From Caballeronia ptereochthonis (lineage in GTDB: Bacteria; Pseudomonadota; Gammaproteobacteria; Burkholderiales; Burkholderiaceae): DNA of 60,947 bases. A program made the translations under genes and the position numbers. Where the stretch lies: the NCBI RefSeq assembly GCF_001545075.1, contig NZ_FCOB02000043.1, forward strand, positions 1 to 60,947. The letters run 5' to 3'. This document shows positions 8,388 to 17,297 of the stretch, one piece after another; within the stretch, counting starts at the first letter, position 1; every line of letters starts with the position of its first letter. The notes below the pieces were generated by a model, which worked only from the letters and a program-made list of their open reading frames with translations, did no database searches and was not told the DNA's origin.

Positions 8388-9227
8388 TCAGAACAGCCGC
8401 AGCAGCCCGTCGAGCCCGACGGAGTTGAGCGCGACGCTCGCCGATTGCCGTACGACCGGCTTCGCGCGAAACGCCACCGACAAGCCGGCTTCGGCCATCA
8501 TCTTGAGATCGTTCGAGCCGTCGCCCATCGCGATCGCGCGCGCCGGGTCGATGCCGATCTTCGCGCACGTCTCGACGAGCGTGCGCGCCTTCACGTCCGC
8601 GTTCACGATTTCCCCGACGACCTTGCCCGTCAGCTTGCCGTCGACGATTTCGAGCGTGTTCGCGCGCGCGTAGTCGAGGCCGAGACGCGCCTTCAGGCGC
8701 TCGGTGAAGAACGTGAAGCCGCCCGACACGAGCAGCGTCTTCAGGCCTGCGGCGCGCGCGCCTTCGAGCATGCGCTCCGCGCCCGGCGAGAGCTTCAGGC
8801 GTTCCTCGTAGACGCGCTCCAGCGCGCCCGCGTCGAGCCCCTTCAAAAGCGCGACGCGGCGCGTGAGGCTCTCGTTGAAGTCCTTGATCTCGCCGCGCAT
8901 CGACGCTTCGGTGATCGCCGCGACTTCGGCCTTCAGCCCGCAGAAATCCGCGATCTCGTCGATGCATTCGATCGTGATGAGCGTCGAGTCCATGTCCATC
9001 GCGACGAGGCCGAAATCGGCGAGCTTCGCTCGCGGCTCGACATACGCGTAGTCGAGCGCGTGCGCGCCGCAGTACGCGTCGATATCGGGGCGCTGCAGCG
9101 GATCGCAGTCGACGAGACGCAGGAGCGTGTCGTCGACGCGCTGCGTCTCGCGCGAGCGGGCGAGCGCGGCGAGCGGCCGCAGGTGCGAATCGGAGATCGG
9201 GGCGAGGCTTTGAATGACTAGGTTCAT
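8388..9227 (-). CDS. serB: phosphoserine phosphatase SerB
   Basis: This 279-residue HAD-family enzyme dephosphorylates O-phosphoserine, the last step of serine biosynthesis. The nucleophile motif MDMDSTLIT holds Asp78 and Asp80. The later motifs VSGGFTFF and MGDGSNDLKMM are also present. The N-terminal 70 residues form the regulatory-type extension found in proteobacterial SerB. The start at 9227 gives the normal length, and the gene converges with metC. Confidence 0.93.
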   Translation of the reverse strand: MNLVIQSLAPISDSHLRPLAALARSRETQRVDDTLLRLVDCDPLQRPDIDAYCGAHALDYAYVEPRAKLADFGLVAMDMDSTLITIECIDEIADFCGLKAEVAAITEASMRGEIKDFNESLTRRVALLKGLDAGALERVYEERLKLSPGAERMLEGARAAGLKTLLVSGGFTFFTERLKARLGLDYARANTLEIVDGKLTGKVVGEIVNADVKARTLVETCAKIGIDPARAIAMGDGSNDLKMMAEAGLSVAFRAKPVVRQSASVALNSVGLDGLLRLF

Positions 9228-9284
9228 CGGGGCGGAAGCGTAGGAAGGCGCGAAACCGCTATTGTACCGAGCGCGACCATCGGC

Positions 9285-10241
9285 CTAGCGCTGCACGCGC
9301 GCCGGGTCGACGTCCCAGTAAGGCGGCTCGCCGAACTGCGCCGCCAGGAACTCGATGAACGCGAGTGTCTTCGGCGGCACGAAGGCGCGGCTTGGATAGA
9401 CGGCCCAGATCGCGACCGTCTGCGCCAGCGGGTAATCGTCGAGCACCGTGACGAGCTCGCCGCTCGCGAGCAGCGGCGCGACGCTCCATGTCGATTTCAA
9501 GCCGATGCCGATGCCCGCGGCGAGCGCATCGCGGATCACTTCGCCGTTGTCCGTCACGAGCCGGCCCGAGACGCGCACGTCGATCACGCCGGTCGGCGTG
9601 ACGAAGCTCCAGTCGCGCTGATCGGCGAGGATCACGCATTCGTGCTGCGCGAGATCGGCGGGATGGCGCGGCGTGCCGTGTTCGGCGAGATACGCGGGCG
9701 ACGCGCACAGCACGCGCCGGTTGCTCGCCAGCTTCTTCGCGACGAGCGTCGAATCCTTCAGCGCGCCAATGCGGATGGCGAGGTCGATGCCCTCGTCGAC
9801 GAGATCGACGATCTGGTCCGTCATGCGCAGATCGACGGTCACGCCGGGATACTCGCGCAGGAACGCGGGAATCAGCGGCGAGATGTGCTGGCGGCCGAGC
9901 GAGGAGGGCATCGTCACACGCAGCCGGCCGTGCGGATGCTCGCGCGCACGCCCGACCGAGGCGCGCGCGGCTTCGGCGGCGTCGAGCAGCTGGCGCGCGC
10001 GCGCCGCGAAGATCTCGCCTTCCTGCGTGACCGAGACGCGCCGCGTCGTGCGATGCAGAAGCCGCGCGCCGAGCATGCGCTCCAGCGCCGCGATGCGCGC
10101 GCTCGCCACCGCCGGCGACAATCCGAACTCGCGCGCCGCCGACGACAGATTCGCGAGCGCCGCCGCGCGCACGAAAAGCCCGACATCGAGCAGATCGAGG
10201 CGCTCTCGCGTCGTCCCTTCCGCCAAAGGATCGCTGGCCAT
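9285..10241 (-). CDS. LysR-family transcriptional regulator
   Basis: This 318-residue regulator has an N-terminal winged HTH (about 15-75, with FVRAAALANLSSAAREFGLSP) and a substrate-binding domain from about 105. It is transcribed away from the oxidoreductase gene at 10351. Such divergent pairs often mean that the LysR protein controls its neighbour; that is an inference. It resembles the CrgA/AphB-like subgroup by its central IDLAIRIGAL stretch. No inducer can be proposed. Confidence 0.9.
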   Translation of the reverse strand: MASDPLAEGTTRERLDLLDVGLFVRAAALANLSSAAREFGLSPAVASARIAALERMLGARLLHRTTRRVSVTQEGEIFAARARQLLDAAEAARASVGRAREHPHGRLRVTMPSSLGRQHISPLIPAFLREYPGVTVDLRMTDQIVDLVDEGIDLAIRIGALKDSTLVAKKLASNRRVLCASPAYLAEHGTPRHPADLAQHECVILADQRDWSFVTPTGVIDVRVSGRLVTDNGEVIRDALAAGIGIGLKSTWSVAPLLASGELVTVLDDYPLAQTVAIWAVYPSRAFVPPKTLAFIEFLAAQFGEPPYWDVDPARVQR

Positions 10242-10350
10242 TTGATGGATTTCCCGAAAAATGTTTCAGCGATTATGAGGGTTTTCGAAGGGCGCAGCGC
10301 GCAATAAGATGAGCCCACATCGTTCAATCTTTCGCATCGAGGCGCCACTC

Positions 10351-11367
10351 ATGAAAGCCATCGGCCTGACACGCTATCTTCCGATCTCCGATCCCGAATC
10401 GCTCATCGACATCGAGCTCGACAAGCCCGCGCCCGCCGGCCGCGACCTGCGCGTGAAAATCGAGGCGATCGCCGTCAATCCCGTCGACACGAAGGTGCGC
10501 GCACCGAAGAGCAAGGTCGAGGAAACGCCGCGCGTGCTCGGCTGGGACGCGGCGGGCATCGTCGAAGCGGTCGGTCCCGAGGTCACGCTCTTCAAGGTCG
10601 GCGATCCGGTCTACTACGCCGGCGACATCACGCGCCAGGGCGCGAACAGCGAGTTTCATCTGATCGACGAGCGCATTGTCGGAGCTGCGCCGAAATCGCT
10701 CGATTTCACCTGCGCCGCGGCGCTGCCGCTCACGACCATCACCGCGTGGGAAGCGCTCTTCGACCGGCTGCGCGTGTCGGCCGAAGGCAAGGACGCGGGC
10801 AAGTCGGTGCTGATCATCGGCGGGGCGGGCGGCGTCGGCTCCATCGGCATTCAGCTCGCCAAGCGTGTGGCGAAGCTTCAGGTGATCGCGACGGCGTCGC
10901 GGCCCGAATCGGCCAGATGGGCGGAAGACCTCGGCGCGGATCACATCGTCAATCACTTCGACGACATTCCGCAGCAGATGAAGGCGATCGGCTTCCCGCA
11001 AGTCGATTACGTGCTGATCTTCAACGACACCGACAAGCATTTTCCGGCCGCCGCCGAAGTCATCAGGCCGCAGGGCGGCATCTGCACGATCGTCGAGAAC
11101 GCCAGACCGTTGCCGGTCGAATTGCTGAAATCGAAGAGCGCGGCGTTTCACTGGGAGTTCATGTTCACCCGCCCGATGTTCAAGACGCCCGACATGATCG
11201 AGCAGCACAAGCTGCTTTCGGAAGTGGCGCGGCTGATCGACGCAGGCACCCTTCGCACCACGCTCGGCAAGAATCTGGGCAGGATCGACGCGGCGAATCT
11301 GCGCGAGGCGCATCGCCTGCTGGAAGAAGGGCGCACGGTCGGCAAGCTCGTCCTGACCGGCTTTTGA
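10351..11367 (+). CDS. MDR-family zinc-type alcohol dehydrogenase / quinone oxidoreductase
   Basis: This 338-residue medium-chain dehydrogenase/reductase has a GroES-like N-terminal domain (AVNPVDTKVRAP, GWDAAGIVEAVGPEV). Its nucleotide-binding domain carries IIGGAGGVGSIGIQLAK at about 152-168. The cysteine ligands of true zinc alcohol dehydrogenases were not seen, which fits the zinc-free quinone-oxidoreductase branch. It probably reduces a quinone or enone with NADPH. ATG at 10351 matches the family start MKAIGLTRY. It is divergent from the LysR gene at 10241. Confidence 0.85.
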   Translation: MKAIGLTRYLPISDPESLIDIELDKPAPAGRDLRVKIEAIAVNPVDTKVRAPKSKVEETPRVLGWDAAGIVEAVGPEVTLFKVGDPVYYAGDITRQGANSEFHLIDERIVGAAPKSLDFTCAAALPLTTITAWEALFDRLRVSAEGKDAGKSVLIIGGAGGVGSIGIQLAKRVAKLQVIATASRPESARWAEDLGADHIVNHFDDIPQQMKAIGFPQVDYVLIFNDTDKHFPAAAEVIRPQGGICTIVENARPLPVELLKSKSAAFHWEFMFTRPMFKTPDMIEQHKLLSEVARLIDAGTLRTTLGKNLGRIDAANLREAHRLLEEGRTVGKLVLTGF

Positions 11368-11521
11368 TGTCGCTTTGACGAACGTCATCGATGCGCCTAC
11401 GCACTGGGGTTTTCCACTAGGATGACTCGGCATGCAGGGCGCTAGACTGAATCCGCCCTAAAGCAATCCGCGCGCATTGCCGCGCCGGACTTCCTCAAGC
11501 GCTTGATACGGAGGTGGCGGC

Positions 11522-12073
11522 ATGAATCGTCGTTCGATCGTTCGTCGCATCGTTTCCGTCGCCGCGCTCGCGATGTTCGCTGCGACCGCCCAGGCGACGC
11601 CAGGCATCAAGGTTCTCTCCGAAGCGCCCAATGACGGCCCCATCAAGTACACCGTGAAGATGGTGTCGAAGAGCTTCGGCAACGAGCAGGAAACGCGCAC
11701 GATCCGCTCGGGCCAGACCGACGACTTCACCTGGCAGGGCAGCGCGCCGAACGGGGCGCAGGCCGTGCCGGACGCGTGTCCGCAGGCGGCGTCGGTGCCG
11801 AAGAGTGCGGACGGCGCAGCGGTGCGGCAGGTGCAGATCCGCTTCGCGCCGGTCGTCGCCGACAATGGCGCGGCGAACGTGCAGATCAGCTTCCGCGCCT
11901 ATGCGCCCAAGGGCACGAGCAAGGTGACGGTGGGCGGCAAGAGTCTGCAGTGTCCCGTCGACAACCGCTTCAGCCAGATCGTCCGCTTCTCGATGCCGAC
12001 TTCGACGGGCTCGAAGAAAACCCTCACGCTCGACGACGGCACGCAGCTGACCGTCACGGCGAGCCGCAAATAG
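11522..12073 (+). CDS. exported small protein of unknown function (Burkholderia-type)
   Basis: The 183-residue product begins with a clear signal peptide (basic MNRRSIVRR, a hydrophobic core, then ATAQA as probable cleavage site near residue 26). The mature part looks beta-rich, with two cysteines (about residues 87 and 141) that could pair in the periplasm. CGGAGGTGGCGGC before the ATG is a strong ribosome-binding site. It resembles proteins annotated as DUF6013 in this family, but that name is from memory and unsure. A terminator follows. Confidence 0.75.
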   Translation: MNRRSIVRRIVSVAALAMFAATAQATPGIKVLSEAPNDGPIKYTVKMVSKSFGNEQETRTIRSGQTDDFTWQGSAPNGAQAVPDACPQAASVPKSADGAAVRQVQIRFAPVVADNGAANVQISFRAYAPKGTSKVTVGGKSLQCPVDNRFSQIVRFSMPTSTGSKKTLTLDDGTQLTVTASRK

Positions 12074-12085
12074 CGTTTATCCCCG

Positions 12086-12112
12086 ACGCGGCGGCGCATC
12101 GCCGCGTTTTTC
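12086..12112 (+). terminator. rho-independent terminator
   Basis: CGCGGC-GGCGCATC-GCCGCG followed by TTTTT forms a 6-bp (7 with flanking A-T) GC stem, just downstream of the small exported protein's stop codon. Confidence 0.75.
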
Positions 12113-12400
12113 CTTCCCTTTTGCTCGCAACTAACGGTCTTTTTCATCAACGCCTTCCTGCCCTGAACCGCGTGTCGCGTATCGCTCAATTTCGCGCACG
12201 ATCAGTAAAGCTTACAGATCGCCGGTCCGCCTTTGAGCACATCCGTCCAGACGCTACGCGCGCCGGCACGCCGAAACCTCTTGGCACGCTTCATGCGTTT
12301 CGTGTCGATGCGCGCAACATATAACCTATTCGTGTGAAGCACGCCTCGGCGCTTGCGCCGGGCGTATCCATCGATTCGATCCGACTGCGAAGGTGCCGCG
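12113..12400. other. intergenic region upstream of ku
   Basis: Apart from the terminator at its left edge, this gap of about 290 bp holds no supported gene. It must contain the promoter for the ku-ligD unit, but no convincing -35/-10 pair could be fixed by eye. Confidence 0.4.
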
Positions 12401-13312
12401 ATGCCGCACATGATCTGGAAAGGCGCGATCAGCTTCGGGCTGGTCCACGTGCCCGTGCAACTCTATCCGGCGACGCAGTCGGAGAAGGTCGGCTTCAACC
12501 TGCTCGACAAGCGCTCGATGGACCCGATCGGCTACAAGCAGATCAACAAGAACACGGGCAAGGAAGTCACGCGCGACAACATCGTGCGCGGCTTCGAGTA
12601 CGAGAAGGGCAAGTATGTCGTGATGACCGACGCCGAGATCCGCGCGGCCAATCCCGAATCGACCCAGACGGTCGACATTCTCGCCTTCGTCGATGCGCCC
12701 GACATCTCCTTCCTCTCGCTCGACACGCCTTATTACCTCGCGCCCGACCGCAAGGGCGAAAAGGTCTACGCGCTTTTGCGCGATGCGCTGAAGGAAACCG
12801 GCAAGGTCGGCATCGCGAGCGTGGTGCTGCACAACAAGCAGCATCTGGCGGCGCTGATTCCGGTCGGTCCGGCGCTCGCGCTCGACACCTTGCGCTGGGG
12901 CGACGAAGTGCGCGACTTCAGCGAGTTCAAGTTCCCCGACGAAGACACGAAGAAGGCCGGCGTCACGCCGAAGGAACTGGAGATGGCCAAGCGCCTCATC
13001 GACGACATGAGCGACACGTGGGACCCGTCCAAGTATCACGACACCTTCCGCGACGACATCATGGCGCTCGTCGAGAAGAAGGTGAAGGAAGGCAAGGTCG
13101 CCGAAGTGATGAAGATCGAGGAGGGCGGCGAGCACAAGCCATCGGCGGATATTCTGGACCTGTCCGAGCTGCTCAAGCGCAGTCTGAAGAAAGGCGGTGC
13201 GACCAAACGCGGCGGCAAGGCGGCGCAATCCGCCGACGACGATACGGGCGACGACACCGATGAGGAAGCCACGCGTCCGGCCCGCAAGACGGCGCGCCGC
13301 AAGCGCGCATGA
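12401..13312 (+). CDS. ku: Ku protein, non-homologous end joining
   Basis: This 303-residue bacterial Ku begins MPHMIWKGAISFGLVHVPV, a family hallmark. The homodimer ring binds DNA double-strand ends and recruits LigD. The core domain runs to about 255. The C-terminal tail (about 256-303) is Lys/Arg/Ala rich (ending RKTARRKRA), as in Ku proteins with DNA-binding tails. The ATG at 12401 is preceded by GCGAAGGTG. ligD starts 34 bp downstream, so the two form an operon. Confidence 0.95.
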   Translation: MPHMIWKGAISFGLVHVPVQLYPATQSEKVGFNLLDKRSMDPIGYKQINKNTGKEVTRDNIVRGFEYEKGKYVVMTDAEIRAANPESTQTVDILAFVDAPDISFLSLDTPYYLAPDRKGEKVYALLRDALKETGKVGIASVVLHNKQHLAALIPVGPALALDTLRWGDEVRDFSEFKFPDEDTKKAGVTPKELEMAKRLIDDMSDTWDPSKYHDTFRDDIMALVEKKVKEGKVAEVMKIEEGGEHKPSADILDLSELLKRSLKKGGATKRGGKAAQSADDDTGDDTDEEATRPARKTARRKRA

Positions 13313-13346
13313 ACCCATGAGCGCATGAGTCACGAATCAGACGACG

Positions 13347-16073
13347 ATGGCTGGCAAACTCGAAACCTATCAGCGCAAGCGCACCTTCGACAAGACGCCG
13401 GAGCCATCCGGCGCCGCCAGGCGCAGCGCGCGCACGAAGAAATCGGCGAATCACGCGTTGTCCTTCGTGATTCAGGAGCACGACGCGCGGCGCCTGCACT
13501 ACGACTTCCGGCTCGAGCTCGACGGCACGCTCAAGTCATGGGCGGTGCCTAAAGGCCCGAGCCTCGATCCGTCGGTGAAGCGGCTCGCCGTGCATGTCGA
13601 GGATCATCCGCTCGATTACGGCTCGTTCGAAGGCGAGATTCCCGAGGGCAACTACGGGGCGGGCAGCGTCATCGTGTGGGATCGCGGAACGTGGGCGCCG
13701 CAGTCGGGCAGCATCGAGGACGCGGAGCGCGACTACGAGAAGGGCAAGCTCAAGTTCACGCTCGACGGCGAAAAGCTGCACGGCGGATGGACGCTCGTGA
13801 AGAGCCACATGCGCGGCAGCGGCGACAAGGAACAGTGGCTGCTCATCAAGGAGCGCGACGACGAAGCCCGGCCCGAAGCCGACTACGACATCCTGCTGAA
13901 GAAGCCGGGCAGCGTCCTGTCGGATTCGCTCGGCGCGCGGGACAAGAACGGCGCGGTGCTCGAGCGCGGCGAACGCAAGGCTGGCGCGAAGAGGACCCCG
14001 GCGCGCAAAACGACGGCGAAGAAGGCGAACGGCCACGCGCATCCGGATATCGTCGCGAATCGCAGCGCCGAATCCTTGCGCACGTTGTCGCACGAGCCGG
14101 CGATAGAAGGCGCGGTGAAGGCCAGGCTGCCCGCGACCTTCAAGCCGCAGCTCGCGACGCTCGTCGACACCGCCCCACCCGGAGACGATTGGGTCTACGA
14201 AATCAAGTTCGATGGCTATCGCGTGCTTGCGCGCATCGAGACCGTCAAGGGCAAGCGCGAGATTCGCATCTATACGCGCAACGGTAACGACTGGAGCGCG
14301 AAGTTTTCGAAGCAGGTGAAGGCGCTCGAGCGGCTCGACATCGAAAGCGGCTGGCTCGACGGTGAAGCCGTCGTGCTCGATCATCGCGGCCTGCCCGACT
14401 TCCAGGCGCTGCAAAACGCATTCGATGCGGGTCGGCCGCAGGACATCGTCGTGTATTTCTTCGACGTGCCGTATCTGAACGGCTACGACCTGCGCAACGT
14501 GCCGCTGCTGCAGCGCCGCGCGATCCTGAAGGCGCTCGTCGAACCCATCGAGGATCCGGTGCTGCGCTATTCGCAGGACTTCGCCTTTCACGCGGACGAC
14601 CTCCTCAAGAGCGCTTGCGACATGGCGCTCGAAGGGATCATCGGCAAGCGCATCGACGGCACGTATGTGTCCGGGCGCAGCACTTCGTGGATCAAGCTGA
14701 AGTGCCGTCGCAGGCAGGAGTTCGTGATCGGCGGCTATTCGGAGCCGTCGGGGAGCCGCGGGCAGTTCGGCGCGCTTCTGCTCGGCGTGTACGACACGCA
14801 CGGCAAGCTGCAATACGCGGGGCGCGTGGGCAGCGGCTTCGATCACGCGACGCTCGTCGCGGTGAAGAAGGAGCTCGACAAGCTGGAGACCGCGCGCATG
14901 CCGTTCGCGAGCGAACCGCAGGAGCGCAGCCGCACCCCCGTGCATTGGGTCAAGCCCGAACTCGTGGCCGAATGCAATTTCGCGGAATGGACCAAGGAGC
15001 GCATCGTGCGACAAGCATCGTTCGTCGGTCTGCGTGAGGACAAGCCCGCGCGGCAGATCGTGAAGGAAGAGCCGGCATCGGCGAAGAAGGTGGCGAAGAA
15101 GGCTGCGGCAAAGACCACAGCAAGAACCGCAGAAAAAACCGCAGCGAAAGCGACGTCGAAAGCCAGATCCACTGCTGAAATCGACGGCGTGAAGATCAGC
15201 CATCCGGATCGCGTGATCGACAAGTCCACGGGCCTGCGCAAGATCGATGTCGTCGAGTACTACGCGTCGGTCGCCGACTGGATGCTGCCGCATCTGAAGG
15301 ACCGCCCGGTGTCGCTCGTGCGCGCGCCGGAGGACATCGGCGGCGAGCTGTTCTTCCAGAAGCACAGCGCCAGGCTCGCGATTCCGCACATCACGCAGCA
15401 TCCCGACGTCGATCCGGGGCATCCGCCGCTGCTCACAGTCGAGTCGGCGCAGGCGCTCGTCGGCACGGCGCAGATGGGCACGATCGAGCTGCATACGTGG
15501 AACGCGCTCGCCTCGAACATCGAGAAGCCGGATCGCATGGTGTTCGATCTCGATCCCGGCGAGGGCGTTGGCTGGGATCGCATGATCGAGGCCGCGCGAC
15601 TCACGAAAGACCTGCTCGCGGAGCTGGGGCTCACGCCGTTCTGCAAGACGAGCGGCGGCAAGGGCTTCCATGTGGTCGTGCCGCTCACGAAGCAGGCGGG
15701 CTGGGACGAGGTGAAGGACTTCTCGCAGGCGGTCGCGCAGCACATGGCGAGCACGCTGCCCAAGCTCTTCTCCGCGAAGATGGGCATGCAGAACCGCAAG
15801 GGCAAGATCTTCATCGACTATCTGCGCAACAACCGCGGCTCGAGCACGGTCGCGGCGTTCTCGCTGCGTGCGCGTCCGGGACTCGGCGCATCGATGCCGG
15901 TGGCGTGGGATGAGCTCGACGACGTGAAGAGCGGCGACCAATGGAACATCGGCAATGTGCGTGAACGTCTCGACGCGTTGAAGGGCGATCCGTGGGCCGT
16001 CTACGACAAGGCGCGCAAGCGGCTCACGGCCGACATGAAAAAGCGGCTCGGGATGAACGGCTCGCGCAAGTGA
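13347..16073 (+). CDS. ligD: multifunctional ATP-dependent DNA ligase LigD
   Basis: This 908-residue protein has three domains. First is an N-terminal 3'-phosphoesterase (about 30-180, with HDARRLHYDFRLE). Next is an ATP-dependent ligase, with adenylated Lys287 in EIKFDGYR and an OB domain to about 570. Last is a C-terminal polymerase/primase (about 620-900, with DLDPGEG carrying catalytic aspartates). A Lys/Ala-rich linker (about 575-610) joins ligase and polymerase. It processes and seals Ku-bound double-strand breaks. The phosphoesterase-ligase-polymerase order is the one usual for proteobacteria. Confidence 0.95.
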   Translation: MAGKLETYQRKRTFDKTPEPSGAARRSARTKKSANHALSFVIQEHDARRLHYDFRLELDGTLKSWAVPKGPSLDPSVKRLAVHVEDHPLDYGSFEGEIPEGNYGAGSVIVWDRGTWAPQSGSIEDAERDYEKGKLKFTLDGEKLHGGWTLVKSHMRGSGDKEQWLLIKERDDEARPEADYDILLKKPGSVLSDSLGARDKNGAVLERGERKAGAKRTPARKTTAKKANGHAHPDIVANRSAESLRTLSHEPAIEGAVKARLPATFKPQLATLVDTAPPGDDWVYEIKFDGYRVLARIETVKGKREIRIYTRNGNDWSAKFSKQVKALERLDIESGWLDGEAVVLDHRGLPDFQALQNAFDAGRPQDIVVYFFDVPYLNGYDLRNVPLLQRRAILKALVEPIEDPVLRYSQDFAFHADDLLKSACDMALEGIIGKRIDGTYVSGRSTSWIKLKCRRRQEFVIGGYSEPSGSRGQFGALLLGVYDTHGKLQYAGRVGSGFDHATLVAVKKELDKLETARMPFASEPQERSRTPVHWVKPELVAECNFAEWTKERIVRQASFVGLREDKPARQIVKEEPASAKKVAKKAAAKTTARTAEKTAAKATSKARSTAEIDGVKISHPDRVIDKSTGLRKIDVVEYYASVADWMLPHLKDRPVSLVRAPEDIGGELFFQKHSARLAIPHITQHPDVDPGHPPLLTVESAQALVGTAQMGTIELHTWNALASNIEKPDRMVFDLDPGEGVGWDRMIEAARLTKDLLAELGLTPFCKTSGGKGFHVVVPLTKQAGWDEVKDFSQAVAQHMASTLPKLFSAKMGMQNRKGKIFIDYLRNNRGSSTVAAFSLRARPGLGASMPVAWDELDDVKSGDQWNIGNVRERLDALKGDPWAVYDKARKRLTADMKKRLGMNGSRK

Positions 16074-16114
16074 GTTGTCCCGGCGCAAGACGCGGACAGG
16101 ACAGGGAGGACGCA

Positions 16115-16432
16115 ATGAAACGAGCGAACGAGGCGCCCGAGAGCGTGCCGGAGCGCGGACGCGAGATGTCGGGCAAGGACCGCGAGACGCAACCGCACGA
16201 CGATGCCGCCAACGCGCCACTGCCTCACGAAGCGGACCAGAACGTCGAATCGCAGCACGAGCACGAGGCGCGCGACGTCGGCAAGCAGGCGCACGAGGAT
16301 CTCGAACGCGGTCTCGTCGATACGGACCATCCACTGCGGGGATTTCCGCCGGGGCAACAGGACGGCGAAGACCGTCGACGCGACGACCATGCACAGGTGA
16401 AGCGCGGCGCGGGACGCACGCGCAAGCCATAG
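16115..16432 (+). CDS. small, highly charged hydrophilic protein
   Basis: The 105-residue product has no hydrophobic segment and is dominated by Glu, Asp, His, Arg and Gln, so it is probably disordered and cytoplasmic. ACAGGGAGGACGCA before the ATG is an excellent ribosome-binding site. It lies 41 bp after ligD on the same strand and may be co-transcribed with the end-joining genes. No family was recognised. Stress-type hydrophilic proteins are one possibility, but nothing in the sequence proves it. Confidence 0.6.
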   Translation: MKRANEAPESVPERGREMSGKDRETQPHDDAANAPLPHEADQNVESQHEHEARDVGKQAHEDLERGLVDTDHPLRGFPPGQQDGEDRRRDDHAQVKRGAGRTRKP

Positions 16433-16667
16433 AGCGTCGTTTGAACCGGACGGTGAAACCAGTCTCGAAGCACGGGCGCCAAGCGGGCCGAATGGCAGCG
16501 CGCAGGCCGGTTGCGTAAAATGGTCAAGTGATCACGAACGGTCCAGGCGGCAACGTTTGTCGTGCTTTTTCTACCGATGCGCGCAACGCGCGAGAGGCTC
16601 GAATCGGTAAGCCCTTCCGGCGCTCGCATCATTCGGCCGCCTCGCCTCGGAGCCAATACCACGAAAC

Positions 16668-17297
16668 ATGCAACTCGACCTTCTGTCCCGTCTGAAAAAC
16701 GAAACCGCCGCATGCCATGAACGGCTCGAGCATGCGCTCGACCTGATGCGGGACGATCTGCAGCGCGACGAATACATCGCGCTGCTCGAACGCTTCTATG
16801 GCTATGTCGCGCCCTGGGAGGATGCGGTGGCCGCGTGCATGCCGGCGTCGCTCGCGGGCTTCTTCGACGAGCGCCGCAAGGCGCCGCTGCTCGCCGTCGA
16901 TCTCGCCGCGCTGACGGGCGAGCGCAGGCCCGCCGCTTCCGTGCCGCAGGCGGACGCTCGCTATGACCTGCCGCGCATGCATAACATCGGCGATGCGTTC
17001 GGCTCGATGTACGTGATGGAAGGCAGCACGCTCGGCGGCCGCTTCATCGCGCCGCATGTCGCGCGGCGTCTCGATCTCGCGCCGGGATTGGGCAATGCTT
17101 ATTTCGACGGCTATGGCCCGCGCACCGGCAGCATGTGGAACGCGTTCCGCAAGACCGCGGCGGCATCCGTGCCGGAGATTCAATACGACGATGCCGTCAA
17201 GGCCGCCATCGCGACCTTCGAGAGCCTGCAGGCGTGGCTGTGTCCCGAGGCGGCCGATCTCGAACCCGCGCGGGCTGCGCCGGGGGCGGCTTCATGA
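16668..17297 (+). CDS. bphO: biliverdin-producing heme oxygenase BphO
   Basis: This 209-residue bacterial heme oxygenase has His17 (in AACHERLE) as the probable proximal heme ligand, and GSMYVMEGSTLGG (about 109-121) as the distal-helix motif. It opens heme to biliverdin IXalpha, the chromophore of bacteriophytochromes. The stop overlaps the ATG of the phytochrome gene by 4 bp (ATGA), so the two are translationally coupled. This makes the substrate-to-sensor link very likely. Confidence 0.92.
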   Translation: MQLDLLSRLKNETAACHERLEHALDLMRDDLQRDEYIALLERFYGYVAPWEDAVAACMPASLAGFFDERRKAPLLAVDLAALTGERRPAASVPQADARYDLPRMHNIGDAFGSMYVMEGSTLGGRFIAPHVARRLDLAPGLGNAYFDGYGPRTGSMWNAFRKTAAASVPEIQYDDAVKAAIATFESLQAWLCPEAADLEPARAAPGAAS

